Position numbers and translations under genes: made by a program
Part shown: positions 43,700 to 51,344 of the stretch, in pieces
Layout of the letters: each line of letters starts with the position of its first letter
How positions within the stretch are numbered: the first letter of the stretch is position 1
DNA from: Kribbella sp. VKM Ac-2568
GTDB taxonomy: Bacteria > Actinomycetota > Actinomycetes > Propionibacteriales > Kribbellaceae
Assembly: GCF_004345365.1 (NCBI RefSeq)
Contig: NZ_SLVF01000003.1
Coordinates: forward strand, 558,001 to 622,000
Reading direction: 5' to 3'
DNA length: 64,000 nucleotides
The notes under the pieces: model-generated
Databases searched by the model: none
What the model was told of the DNA's origin: nothing
Seen by the model: only the letters and a program-made list of their open reading frames with translations

Positions 43700-44527
43700 A
43701 TGACCGACGACGCCGCCACGCGTGAACGCCTCCAACTGGATCGGCCCCACGGTGCCCGGGTTTACGACTACTTCCTTGGCGGCAAGGACAACTTCGCGAT
43801 CGACCGGCAGGCGGCCGAGCATCTGCTCGAGGCCTTCCCGGGGTTCCGGACGGCGGCGCTGTCCAACCGGATGTGGATGCACCGCGCCGCGCGGTACGCG
43901 GCCGAGCAGGGCATCACCCAGTTCCTCGACATCGGCACCGGTATTCCCACCAGCCCGAACCTGCACGAGGTCGTGCAGGAGGTGGTGCCCGAGGCACGCA
44001 TCGTCTACGCGGACAACGACCCGATCGTGCTGAGCCACTCGCGGGCTCTGCTGACCAGCGGCCCGGAAGGCAAGACCGCCTACCTCGAGGCCGACGTCAC
44101 CGACCCCCGCTCGATCATGGAGTCGGACGAGGTCCGGGAGACTCTCGACCTCAGCAAGCCGGTCGCGCTGAGCCTGGTCGGCGTGTTCCACTACCTGCCC
44201 GACGCGCTGAAGCCGTACGACCTGGTCAAGCAGCTCGTCGAGCCGCTGGCGCCGGGCTCGTTGCTGATCTTCTCGCACTGCACGCCGGACTTCGCTCCCG
44301 ATCTGTGGGAGCGGGCGATCCAGGTCTACAAGGCCGACGGTGGAGACGCCCAGGTCCGGAGCAAGGAAGAGGTCACCAGGTTCTTCGACGGTCTCGAGCT
44401 GGTGGAGCCGGGAGTGTCCGTGCCGTTCCAGTGGCACCCGGACCAGCAGACCCAGGACATGGTGGCGAAGGGCGAGTTCACCGACGTGATGTGCAGCCTG
44501 TGGGTGGGCGTCGCCAAGAAGCCGTGA
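43700..44527 (+). CDS. DUF574-type SAM-dependent methyltransferase
   Basis: Protein of 275 residues. LDRPHGARVYDYFLGGKDNF at residues 13-32 and FLDIGTGIPTSPN at the SAM site are the hallmarks of the actinobacterial SAM-methyltransferase family (Methyltransf_19). These are numerous in streptomycetes and mostly of unknown target. ATG 43700 has GGAG upstream; ATG 43688 is an alternative. Followed 22 bases later by a phosphotransferase gene. Confidence 0.85.
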   Translation: MTDDAATRERLQLDRPHGARVYDYFLGGKDNFAIDRQAAEHLLEAFPGFRTAALSNRMWMHRAARYAAEQGITQFLDIGTGIPTSPNLHEVVQEVVPEARIVYADNDPIVLSHSRALLTSGPEGKTAYLEADVTDPRSIMESDEVRETLDLSKPVALSLVGVFHYLPDALKPYDLVKQLVEPLAPGSLLIFSHCTPDFAPDLWERAIQVYKADGGDAQVRSKEEVTRFFDGLELVEPGVSVPFQWHPDQQTQDMVAKGEFTDVMCSLWVGVAKKP

Positions 44528-44549
44528 TCCTCGCCTTGGCGTCTGCGGC

Positions 44550-45422
44550 ATGATCGAACTGCCGCAGACGTTTCTCGACATGCCTCGCTGGTGGACCGAT
44601 GGCAAGGCGTGGCTCGAGGGACTGCCTGCCGCCGTACAGGCTCAGTGTGAGGCGTGGAACCTGCAGGTCGACGGCGAGCTCGCACACGGTTCCAACGCGA
44701 TCGCGGTACCGGTCGAACGGGACGGCGAATCGCTGATCCTGCGGATGTCGCCACCGGGTGCCGAGGTGCTCGATCAGGTCCGTGCGTTGCAGTGGTGGGA
44801 CGGGCGCGGAACGGTCCGTCTGTACGACGCCGACGCCGGTCGCGGGGCGATGCTCCTGGAGCGACTGGGCGAACCGCTGAGCACTCGTCCCGTCGGGGAA
44901 GCAGTCGCGGTGATGGGCCGGCTGATGCGCCGGCTCGCCGTACCCGCTCCGGCGGACGCACACTCCACGGCCCAGATCGCCGCTGATCGGGGCGCCCAAC
45001 TCGAGGACCAATGGAATGCCCTCGGACGCCCGTTCGACCAGCGCTTCCTGGCCGCCGCGCTCGAGGTGGCACCCGCCCTCGCCCGCAGTACTGCGGAGTC
45101 GGCGGTGAACGGAGACCTGCACGCGGACCAGGTACTCCGGGGCACGCGCGAGGCGTGGCTCGCGGTCGACCCGGTGCTCTATCGAGGCGACATCGAGCAC
45201 GACCTGGCCCGGATCCTGTGGACCCGGGTCGACGAGATGGCGGACGCGGCCGAGATCGTCGGGCACTTCGACACCGTCGTGTCCGAGGCCGTGCTCGACC
45301 GGGAGTACGCCCGCGACTGGGTCGTCTTCCGCACGGTGGACTACTGGCTGTGGGGGCTGAACGTCGGCCTGACGGAGGATCCACCTCGCTGCCAGAGGGT
45401 GCTGACCGCCTTCCTCGACTGA
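44550..45422 (+). CDS. Aminoglycoside phosphotransferase-fold kinase (APH(6)-like)
   Basis: Protein of 290 residues of the streptomycin 6-kinase/hydroxyurea-resistance-like family. It shows GSNAIAVPVERDGESLILRM (ATP lobe), the catalytic loop VNGDLHADQVL (about 186-196) and a metal-binding AVDP followed by GDIEHDLARI. The usual Asn of the catalytic loop is replaced by Gln (HADQ), as in this subgroup. It may detoxify an antibiotic or phosphorylate a metabolite; no resistance claim can be made. It probably shares an operon with the DUF574 gene. Confidence 0.75.
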   Translation: MIELPQTFLDMPRWWTDGKAWLEGLPAAVQAQCEAWNLQVDGELAHGSNAIAVPVERDGESLILRMSPPGAEVLDQVRALQWWDGRGTVRLYDADAGRGAMLLERLGEPLSTRPVGEAVAVMGRLMRRLAVPAPADAHSTAQIAADRGAQLEDQWNALGRPFDQRFLAAALEVAPALARSTAESAVNGDLHADQVLRGTREAWLAVDPVLYRGDIEHDLARILWTRVDEMADAAEIVGHFDTVVSEAVLDREYARDWVVFRTVDYWLWGLNVGLTEDPPRCQRVLTAFLD

Positions 45423-45486
45423 CCGGTGATGCACCGGCCGCTGATCCGTTGCGGTGATAGAACGGAAAGCGATCGATGGGGTGGTG

Positions 45487-46740
45487 GTGCCTGTGCGTGG
45501 ACCGGTCGTCGTCGTTGCCCTGACCCTTGTCCTGGCGGGTTGTTCCCCAGGCTCCAGTGACCACGCGACTATCGAGGTGGACCATCCGGTCTCGCTGGCG
45601 GACCAGGCCGTGCACCTGAAGGTCAGCGGGCTCAAGGCAGGCGAGAGCGTCGAGGTCGGGACACAGGCGGTCGATGTCGGCGGCAAGCAGTGGCACGGAG
45701 AGGCGACCTTCAAGGCGGACGACCACGGCGTGGTCGACCTCGACCACGCGAGCCCGTCGAACGGCACCTACCAATCCGTCGACGGGATGGGCCTCTTCTG
45801 GTCCATGAACCCGGCGGACGGCGATCCGGACCAGCAGGCCTTCATCCCACCGACCAAGGCGGGGAAGCCGGTCGAGGACGTGAAGGTCTCGGTCCGGAAG
45901 GACGGCAAGACCTTGGCCGACACCGCCCTGACCAGGCAATGGATGGCCGACGGGGTGACCCTCGAGCCACTGACCATGGCCAACGACCAACTGACGGGAT
46001 CCTTGGTTCTCCCACCACCCGGTCAGCCGAAGCGTCCCGCGGTCCTGTACTTCGGTGGCTCAGAAGGCGGCGTGGGTGCGTTGTCCGCACCGGGTCTGCT
46101 GGCGTCACACGGTTACCCCGTGCTGGACCTCGCGTATTTCCACGCGCCCGGCGTCCCCGACAACCTGCGCAACATCCCATTGGAGTACTTCGCCTCGGCA
46201 GCCCGACTGCTCGCGCGACAGCCCGGCGTCAACCCGGCGCATGTGATCGTGATGAGCGCGTCCCGTGGCACCGAGGCCGCACTGTTGCTGGCGCAGAACT
46301 TCCCGGACCTGGTGCACGGCGCGATCCTCTACGCGCCGACTGCTGTCACCAACGCGTCCTTCCCGTTGCCCGACACCAGCGCGTGGACCCTGCACGGCAG
46401 GCCGATCGCGGCTGGTGACCTGATGCCGGTCGACCGCGTCAACGGTCCGGTGCTGGCGGTCGCCGGCACGGACGACCAACTCTGGCAGTCGTGGACAGCG
46501 GCGCCGCTGATCGTGCAGGAGCTCGACAAGGCGAACAACCGCTATCCGCATGAGGCCCTCGTGATCCCGCAGGCCGGGCACACGATCGGCGGTCCGCCCT
46601 ACCTGCCCAGAGGGACCAGCGGCATCCATCCGGTGGTCAGCCGGCTCCTGCAGTACGGCGGCACCAGGCAGATCAACGAGTCCGCCCTGCTGCAGGGCTG
46701 GACCAAGACCCTCGAACTCCTGAAGTCACTGGCAGGCTGA
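45487..46740 (+). CDS. Acyl-CoA thioesterase/BAAT-like lipoprotein
   Basis: About 417 residues from the GTG at 45487; a longer GTG start at 45454 is possible. The short start gives a clean lipoprotein signal (MPVRGP, hydrophobic run, LAGC with Cys19). The body has the N-terminal beta domain and C-terminal alpha/beta hydrolase of the acyl-CoA thioester hydrolase/BAAT family: LYFGGSEGG, the nucleophile elbow VMSASRGTEAALLL with Ser, DDQLW and GHTIGG for the acid and histidine. Such enzymes are normally cytosolic, so surface anchoring is odd and acyl-CoA is an unlikely substrate. Confidence 0.75.
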   Translation: MPVRGPVVVVALTLVLAGCSPGSSDHATIEVDHPVSLADQAVHLKVSGLKAGESVEVGTQAVDVGGKQWHGEATFKADDHGVVDLDHASPSNGTYQSVDGMGLFWSMNPADGDPDQQAFIPPTKAGKPVEDVKVSVRKDGKTLADTALTRQWMADGVTLEPLTMANDQLTGSLVLPPPGQPKRPAVLYFGGSEGGVGALSAPGLLASHGYPVLDLAYFHAPGVPDNLRNIPLEYFASAARLLARQPGVNPAHVIVMSASRGTEAALLLAQNFPDLVHGAILYAPTAVTNASFPLPDTSAWTLHGRPIAAGDLMPVDRVNGPVLAVAGTDDQLWQSWTAAPLIVQELDKANNRYPHEALVIPQAGHTIGGPPYLPRGTSGIHPVVSRLLQYGGTRQINESALLQGWTKTLELLKSLAG

Positions 46741-46877
46741 GCAGCCCCGGCGCCAACGATGCCGACGGCAACGACCACCCGTGCCGCGGGGCACTCGCCG
46801 GTGCGCTCGGTTCTCCCTTCCACCTGCACGTTCACCTGCGCGTCCCCGATGCTGGCGGCTGGCGGTGTTCGGCGTGC

Positions 46878-46966
46878 CGTCTGAAGGGTTGACCCCTGAG
46901 GGTGTGGGTTGCCACCTCGGATTCTGGGCGGGCATCCCTGCGTCTCAGGGGTTGTCCCCTCAGACG
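46878..46966. repeat. Large inverted repeat, 23-base arms
   Basis: The left arm at 46878-46900 and right arm at 46944-46966 match at 19 of 23 positions, with outer CGTCTGA and inner ACCCCTGAG perfectly paired; the 43-base loop is GC-rich. Confidence 0.65.
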
Positions 46967-47026
46967 CCGGCGATCTGCTGCCGGCCGGGCGCGGGTGGGG
47001 GTTCACTGCGGGGGTTACCTGCTGGT

Positions 47027-47069
47027 GTTGTGGGTTGTGCCCCCGGGCGTTGGAGGGGTAACCCACAAC
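47027..47069. repeat. Inverted repeat GTTGTGGGTT / AACCCACAAC
   Basis: Ten-base perfect arms with a 23-base interior. GGGTTACC/GGGTAACCCC words repeat on both sides, giving alternative pairings. Confidence 0.5.
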
Positions 47070-47174
47070 TGGAGTGGGTAACCCCCCTCGAATCTGCGGC
47101 GGGACGTGCGGCGGGACGTGCGGCTGGGCGGGCGGCGGCGAGCTGCGGCGAGCACCGCTGGCGGCTTATTCGCT

Positions 47175-47212
47175 GGCTGGCGGTTTGTAAGGCGGCTGGC
47201 GGTTTGTAAGGC
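47175..47212. repeat. 19-base tandem duplication
   Basis: GGCTGGCGGTTTGTAAGGC occurs twice in direct succession, exact. It is flanked by CGCTGGCGG and its complement (CGCCAGCGG), so the duplication sits in a loop. Confidence 0.8.
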
Positions 47213-47456
47213 GCCAGCGGCCGAACGACCCGTCATCGGACGCCCCCACTGGGCGCCGAGCGCCGGTGGCGGTGGGGTTGTGGGGACCTGGGACACCTTG
47301 CGGGGACTGCGGGGACAGGTCATGTCGTGTCCGAGGTCCCGACTTGGTGTCTGAGGCTCCACCTTGTGCACCGATTGAGCGTCCGGATCGCCGGGATCTG
47401 CTCAGGTGGTGCACAAAGTGCCGGTTTCGGGAGCCCTGCTGCCGTTCCGGGTAGGG

Positions 47457-47563
47457 CAACTCCCGAAGGTCCGGGCGAGGCAGCTCCCCGAACGTCTGGG
47501 CAAGCAACTCCCCGACGTTTGGGTGGAGGAACTGCCCGACGTTTGGGCGGAGGAGCTTCCCGG
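47457..47563. repeat. 24-base degenerate tandem repeat (about 4.5 units)
   Basis: Units begin at 47457, 47481, 47505, 47529 and 47553 (for example CAACTCCCCGACGTTTGGG). Because 24 is a multiple of three, every frame shows an octad: LP-containing octads on plus, LLRPNVGQ-like octads on minus. I cannot tell whether any frame is translated. Confidence 0.8.
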
Positions 47564-47833
47564 CCCTTGTCCCCATACCTCTGAGCGGCTCCGGGATAGC
47601 TGCGTTCCTTCCCTGGTCGGGGTGGTGTGGGTCCAGAGTCGGAACTCGTTCCGATCCCGAAGGGACGCGAAGCGCTCTTGACGCACACCACCCCGACCAG
47701 CACCATCACGCAGCCCGGGGACGCAACCACCTCCGCCCATGCCGGACGCGACCACCCGAGCCGGTGCCGGTGGCAACCACCTCCGCCCTGGATCAACATC
47801 AGTCGGTATTCCGACTCATCGTTCTGGTCGTGC

Positions 47834-48202
47834 TCAGTGGGCCGGGGCGAAGTCCAGGAAGCCGATCACTTCCCGGATCTTGCCGTCAGTATCGAGGCTG
47901 ACGACATCGGTGCCCCCGGCAACGGGTTGCTGACCGGCCGCGGCCAGGAGCCAGCTCCAGCGGAGGCGGTCGTGGTGCTGCTCGATCTCGCCGGTCAGGG
48001 AGAAGCTGTGGCCCGGGAACATCTGGTGCGCGGTCTCGACCATCTTGGTCAGGCCCTCGTGACCGCTGACCTCGAAGCTCGGGTCGACGAAGACGCCCTC
48101 GATGGACCAGGCCGCCGCGATGATGTCGGCGCGCCGGTCGGCGTCGGCCTCGTTCCACATCGCGAAGTACTGGTCGGCGAGAGCGGCGGGGGTGGTGGTC
48201 AT
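47834..48202 (-). CDS. SnoaL-like/NTF2-fold protein
   Basis: Protein of 122 residues with the SnoaL-like pattern (YFAMWNEADADRRADIIAAA, HQMFPGHSFSLTGEIEQHHD, VIGFLDFAP). Such cone-shaped proteins are small cyclases, isomerases or ligand-binding proteins; no catalytic assignment is possible. It is divergent from an XRE regulator, which probably controls it. Confidence 0.8.
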   Translation of the reverse strand: MTTTPAALADQYFAMWNEADADRRADIIAAAWSIEGVFVDPSFEVSGHEGLTKMVETAHQMFPGHSFSLTGEIEQHHDRLRWSWLLAAAGQQPVAGGTDVVSLDTDGKIREVIGFLDFAPAH

Positions 48203-48319
48203 CGTGTTCTCCTCGTGGTGGAAGTTCTCGTTGCCCAGAACCTTGCCGCCGGAGTCCGCCGATGGTCGATGACGTCACAGGTAATGGCAGTGAACACCTC
48301 AGCGGTTACGGTCTAAGCC

Positions 48320-49111
48320 ATGACCGCGACAGTCGAGGAGACGTTCCAGCGCCCGGTGGGTGAGCTGCTGCGCGGCTGGCGGGAGCGCCGCCGACTCAGC
48401 CAGCTGGACCTGGCCAACCAGGTGGAGGTGTCCACCCGGCACGTGAGCTTCGTCGAGACCGGCCGGTCGAAGCCGAGCCGGGAGATGGTGCTGCGCCTCG
48501 CGGAGCATCTCGACGTACCGCTGCGGGATCGCAACCAGTTGCTGCTCGCGGGCGGCTACGCGCCGATCTACAGCGAGGCGTCGCTGCACTCGCCTGCCAT
48601 GCTGGCGATCCGTGAGGCGCTGCGGCGGTTGCTCAGGGCTCACGAGCCGTACCCGGCGCTGGTGGTGGACCGCTGGTGGAACATCGTCGAGGGGAACGCC
48701 GGCATCCGCCTCTTCACCGACGGCGTCGCGCCCGAGCTGCTCACCGCCCCGATCAACGCGCTCCGCCTCACCCTGCACCCGGACGGCCTGGGCAGCCGGA
48801 TCACCAATCTGCCCGAGATCCGCGCAAGCGTCCTGACCAGCCTGCACCGCCAGGTCGCCAGTACTGCGGACCCGGACCTGCAGGACCTGTACGACGAGTT
48901 GCGCGGGTACGCCGGTGGCGAGCGGGTGGAACCGCCCGGGCCGGCCGAGGTCGTCGTACCGATGCGACTGCGGCACGGGGACCGCGAGCTGTCGCTGCTG
49001 ACCACGATCGCCACCTTCGGGACACCGCTGGACGTGACGGTGTCGGAGCTGATGATCGAGTCGTTCTTCCCGGCTGACGACGAGACCGCCGAGTACCTTC
49101 GGGAACTGTGA
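48320..49111 (+). CDS. XRE regulator with MmyB-like ligand domain
   Basis: Protein of 263 residues. The N-terminal Cro/C1 HTH (LSQLDLANQVEVSTRHVSFV) is followed by the MmyB-like PAS-type domain (YPALVVDRWWNIVEGNAG, LLTAPINALRLTLHPDGL), which in relatives binds a fatty-acid-like ligand. It is divergent from the SnoaL-like gene; TGACGTCA at 48271-48278 in the gap is a possible site. Its stop overlaps the next gene's start (TGATG). Confidence 0.85.
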   Translation: MTATVEETFQRPVGELLRGWRERRRLSQLDLANQVEVSTRHVSFVETGRSKPSREMVLRLAEHLDVPLRDRNQLLLAGGYAPIYSEASLHSPAMLAIREALRRLLRAHEPYPALVVDRWWNIVEGNAGIRLFTDGVAPELLTAPINALRLTLHPDGLGSRITNLPEIRASVLTSLHRQVASTADPDLQDLYDELRGYAGGERVEPPGPAEVVVPMRLRHGDRELSLLTTIATFGTPLDVTVSELMIESFFPADDETAEYLREL

Positions 49112-49617
49112 TGCTGCCCGACGACCAACTCGCAGACACGCGCGAGCTGCACCTGGCCTGGCTCGAGTACTACCGGCAGACGGTCGTGCGGAAGCTCGAG
49201 GGCCTCAGCGACGCGGAGCTCCGGAGCAGCAGGCTGCCGTCGGGGTGGTCACCGCTGGAGTTGCTGAAACACCTGGTGTTCATGGAGCGACGCTGGTTGC
49301 GCTGGGGATACACCGCGGAGCCGGTCGACCGGCCGTGGGGTGATTCCGGCGGGGTCGACGACGCGCCCTGGCAGCTCGATCCCGAGGACACTCTCGCAGG
49401 CCTTATCGATCAGCTGCGGTCAGGCGGTCAGCGGACGCGGGAGATCGTCGCCGGGGCCGAGCTGGCCTCTAAAGGCGCGGTTGGCGGACGGTTCGGCCCG
49501 GACGACGAGTCGCCGACGCTGAACTGGATCCTCTTCCACGTCCTGCAGGAGTACGCACGCCACATCGGCCAGCTCGATATCGCCCGCGAGCTGGCCGATG
49601 GGGTCACCGGCGAGTAG
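49111..49617 (+). CDS. DinB-fold (DUF664) protein
   Basis: Protein of 168 residues, four-helix DinB/mycothiol-transferase-like fold: LPSGWSPLELLKHLVFMERR and FHVLQEYARHIGQLDIAREL carry the histidines that usually bind the metal. Related proteins transfer thiols such as mycothiol to small molecules. Coupled to the upstream XRE regulator by a one-base stop/start overlap, so it is part of that regulon. Confidence 0.8.
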   Translation: MLPDDQLADTRELHLAWLEYYRQTVVRKLEGLSDAELRSSRLPSGWSPLELLKHLVFMERRWLRWGYTAEPVDRPWGDSGGVDDAPWQLDPEDTLAGLIDQLRSGGQRTREIVAGAELASKGAVGGRFGPDDESPTLNWILFHVLQEYARHIGQLDIARELADGVTGE

Positions 49618-49652
49618 ACGTCGATCGGTGGAGGGCTCTACTCGCCGGTGAC
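49603..49652. terminator. Bidirectional terminator hairpin
   Basis: Perfect 16-base arms (GTCACCGGCGAGTAGA) with an 18-base loop. The left arm includes the DinB-gene stop codon; the right arm ends 10 bases before the stop of the converging Pro-rich gene. Confidence 0.8.
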
Positions 49653-49661
49653 TGCGACTGC

Positions 49662-50648
49662 CTACCGGTGGGAGGAGGGGATACCGGTCGGCAACGTCGG
49701 GTGGGGCGTGGCGGGCCAGCTCGGCTTGGTCGTCGGCAGGCTGGGCTTCGTGGTCGGCCAGGTGGGCTTCGCCGTCGGCACCGGGGGCAGGCTGGGCTCA
49801 CCCGGGAGCGAGGGCTTGGCGGTCGGGACCGGCGGCAGGCTCAAGCTCGGCTTACCTGGCAGCGACGGCTTGGTCATCGGGACCGGAGGCAACGAAGGCT
49901 TGCCAGGCAGGGACGGCTTTGCGCTAGGGACCAGAACCTGCACGCACGGCGGCAGAGTCGGCCTCGCCGGTACTGCGGGCTTCGGCAGGCTCGGCTTGGT
50001 CGTCGGGACCGGGGGCATGCTGGGCTTGCTCGGGAGCGACGGCTTGGCAGTGGGGACCGGCGGCAGGCTCAAGCTCGGCTTGCCCGGCAGCGACGGCTTG
50101 GTCGTCGGAAGCGGAGGCAAGGAAGGCTTGCCCGGCAGGGACGGCTTTGCGGTCGGGAGCGACGGCTTGCCCAGCAGGCTCGGCAGTGTGGTCGGCACAT
50201 TGGGCTTCTCCGGCAGCGTTGGCTTGCTCGGAAGCGTCGGCTTGCTCGGCAGGGTCGGCTTGGCCGGGAGCGACGGCTTGGGGACCGGCGGCAGTTTCGG
50301 CTTGCCTGCCGGTACGGCGGGCACCTCCACCTCGACCTTCACCTTGTGCGGCACCTTCGCGGGCACGGTCGGCAGGCAGGTCGGGTCCACCGACGGCAGG
50401 GCGGTGGGCACCGCGGCCGGTACGGACGGCTTGCCGCCACCGGCCAGCAGGTTCCGCACGTCACCAGGTCCCCCGACCGCGGCGGACACCGTCGCGACAG
50501 TGCCGGCGAGGGCAGTCACGCCCGCCGCGGCCAGTCCTCGGCGGAGCCAGGCGAGCCGCCGGCCGCGACGCATCAGCTCGGCCGGGTCGGGCTGCCAGGG
50601 CTCCAGGTCGTACTCGAGCGCGCTGCGCACCCGCTGCTCGTCGGTCAT
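49662..50648 (-). CDS. Putative anti-sigma membrane protein with KPSLP repeats
   Basis: Protein of 328 residues. An N-terminal cytosolic part (MTDEQRVRSALEYDLEPWQP) precedes one membrane helix (about 37-60). The outside part, from about 100, is almost only Lys/Pro/Ser/Leu/Thr: repeats such as KPSLPGKPSLPPVPTT. This looks like a wall-spanning or wall-attached extended stalk. The start overlaps the stop of the sigma factor gene (ATGA), the usual arrangement for SigE-family sigma/anti-sigma pairs. One Cys-Val pair lies inside the repeats. Confidence 0.7.
   Translation of the reverse strand: MTDEQRVRSALEYDLEPWQPDPAELMRRGRRLAWLRRGLAAAGVTALAGTVATVSAAVGGPGDVRNLLAGGGKPSVPAAVPTALPSVDPTCLPTVPAKVPHKVKVEVEVPAVPAGKPKLPPVPKPSLPAKPTLPSKPTLPSKPTLPEKPNVPTTLPSLLGKPSLPTAKPSLPGKPSLPPLPTTKPSLPGKPSLSLPPVPTAKPSLPSKPSMPPVPTTKPSLPKPAVPARPTLPPCVQVLVPSAKPSLPGKPSLPPVPMTKPSLPGKPSLSLPPVPTAKPSLPGEPSLPPVPTAKPTWPTTKPSLPTTKPSWPATPHPTLPTGIPSSHR
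49690..50320 (-). repeat. Degenerate repeat array encoding KPSLP(G)KPSLPPVP
   Basis: The DNA repeats GGCTTGCCCGGCAGCGACGG-like units many times, with sub-blocks of 21-45 bases duplicated (compare about 49830-49930 with 50060-50160). Expansion and contraction of these units would change stalk length without shifting the frame. Confidence 0.7.
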
Positions 50649-51163
50649 GCATGTCCTCCAACGGTGGAATCGATCAGGTCGGGTGCCAGACGCAGCTTGG
50701 CCAGGCCCCGGGACGCGGTGCTCTTCACGGTCCCGGCGGCCATCCCGAGCAGTTCGGCCGTCTCGGCCTCGGAGAGATCCTGTGAGTACCGCAGCGCCAC
50801 CACCGCGCGCTCCCGGACGGTCAGCCCGGCGAGCGCGCCGAGCACGGCCTCGCGGGTCTGCACCTCACCGGCGAAGTCCGCGACGGACCGCTGGTCCCAG
50901 TCGTTGTCCACCGGGTCGCTGGGCACCTCGTTGGACCAGCGACGGCGGGCGGACGTCAGGAAGCGGTTCACCAGCACCCGGCGGACGTAGCGCAGGGGAT
51001 CACCGTCCAGCCGGTGCCACTTCGGATAGGACCGCATCAACGCCTGTTGCACGAGGTCCTCGGCCGTGTGCCGATCACCGCACAACATCTCCGCGAAGCG
51101 GAGCAACGGGGTCGAATTTGCCTGCACGAAGCGCTCGAAGTCGGCGTCCGCGGCCCGGGTCAT
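50645..51163 (-). CDS. ECF sigma factor, SigE (ECF41/SigE-like actinobacterial) family
   Basis: Protein of 172 residues. Region 2: FVQANSTPLLRFAEMLCGDR and AEDLVQQALMRSYPKWHRL; region 4: LTVRERAVVALRYSQDLSEA and LLGMAAGTVKSTASRGLAKL. This is the small SigE-type group of actinomycetes. It is coupled to the repeat-stalk membrane protein, a probable anti-sigma. CAGAACCT 53 bases upstream of the start probably belongs to its own promoter. Confidence 0.85.
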   Translation of the reverse strand: MTRAADADFERFVQANSTPLLRFAEMLCGDRHTAEDLVQQALMRSYPKWHRLDGDPLRYVRRVLVNRFLTSARRRWSNEVPSDPVDNDWDQRSVADFAGEVQTREAVLGALAGLTVRERAVVALRYSQDLSEAETAELLGMAAGTVKSTASRGLAKLRLAPDLIDSTVGGHA

Positions 51164-51192
51164 CGAATCTCCTCTGCCTCTGTCACACCGGT

Positions 51193-51223
51193 CCTAACCC
51201 GCTGGGTGCCGCACCAGGTTCTG
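51193..51223 (-). promoter_or_regulatory. Candidate ECF promoter (CAGAACCT) of sigma gene
   Basis: On the minus strand CAGAACCT (51216-51223) is followed after about 16 bases by GGTTAG. The same octamer precedes the other sigma gene at a near-identical distance (55041-55048) and the 299-residue membrane protein (53571-53578). Confidence 0.4.
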
Positions 51224-51344
51224 TCCGGTCACCGATTCGTCGGAAGAAATTTATTCACGAGCTATACAGGGGCACGGTTTGTTTGTCACATTAGGTGAGC
51301 CGGGTAGCGCACCCGGTGACCTTCACCGCCCCGGAGGTATCGCC

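Larger units (their letters stand above)
46741..47833. other. 1.1-kb non-coding region rich in repeats and hairpins
   Basis: I find no believable gene here. Open frames exist in several frames and on both strands but lack ribosome binding sites and change composition with the repeats. The region contains a large imperfect hairpin (46878-46966), a second one (47027-47069), a 19-base tandem duplication (47175-47212) and a 24-base tandem array (47457-47563). It may be a decayed mobile or repeat element, or encode structured RNA. Confidence 0.5.

Noticed and set aside
47457-47563. Tandem array considered as a CRISPR
   Set aside because: Units are contiguous and degenerate with no unique spacers, and no cas genes are present.
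47166-47576. Minus-strand 136-codon frame with LLRPNVGQ-like octads as a possible repeat protein
   Set aside because: No ribosome binding site, and the plus strand and the third frame show equally regular octads because the DNA unit is 24 bases. Reported as a repeat instead.
49648-51294. A 548-codon plus-strand open frame of GTGG/GLPGSDG repeats resembling a collagen-like protein
   Set aside because: It is antisense to the KPSLP membrane protein, which has a start, membrane helix and ATGA coupling to the sigma gene. The collagen-like look is the complement of Pro-rich codons.
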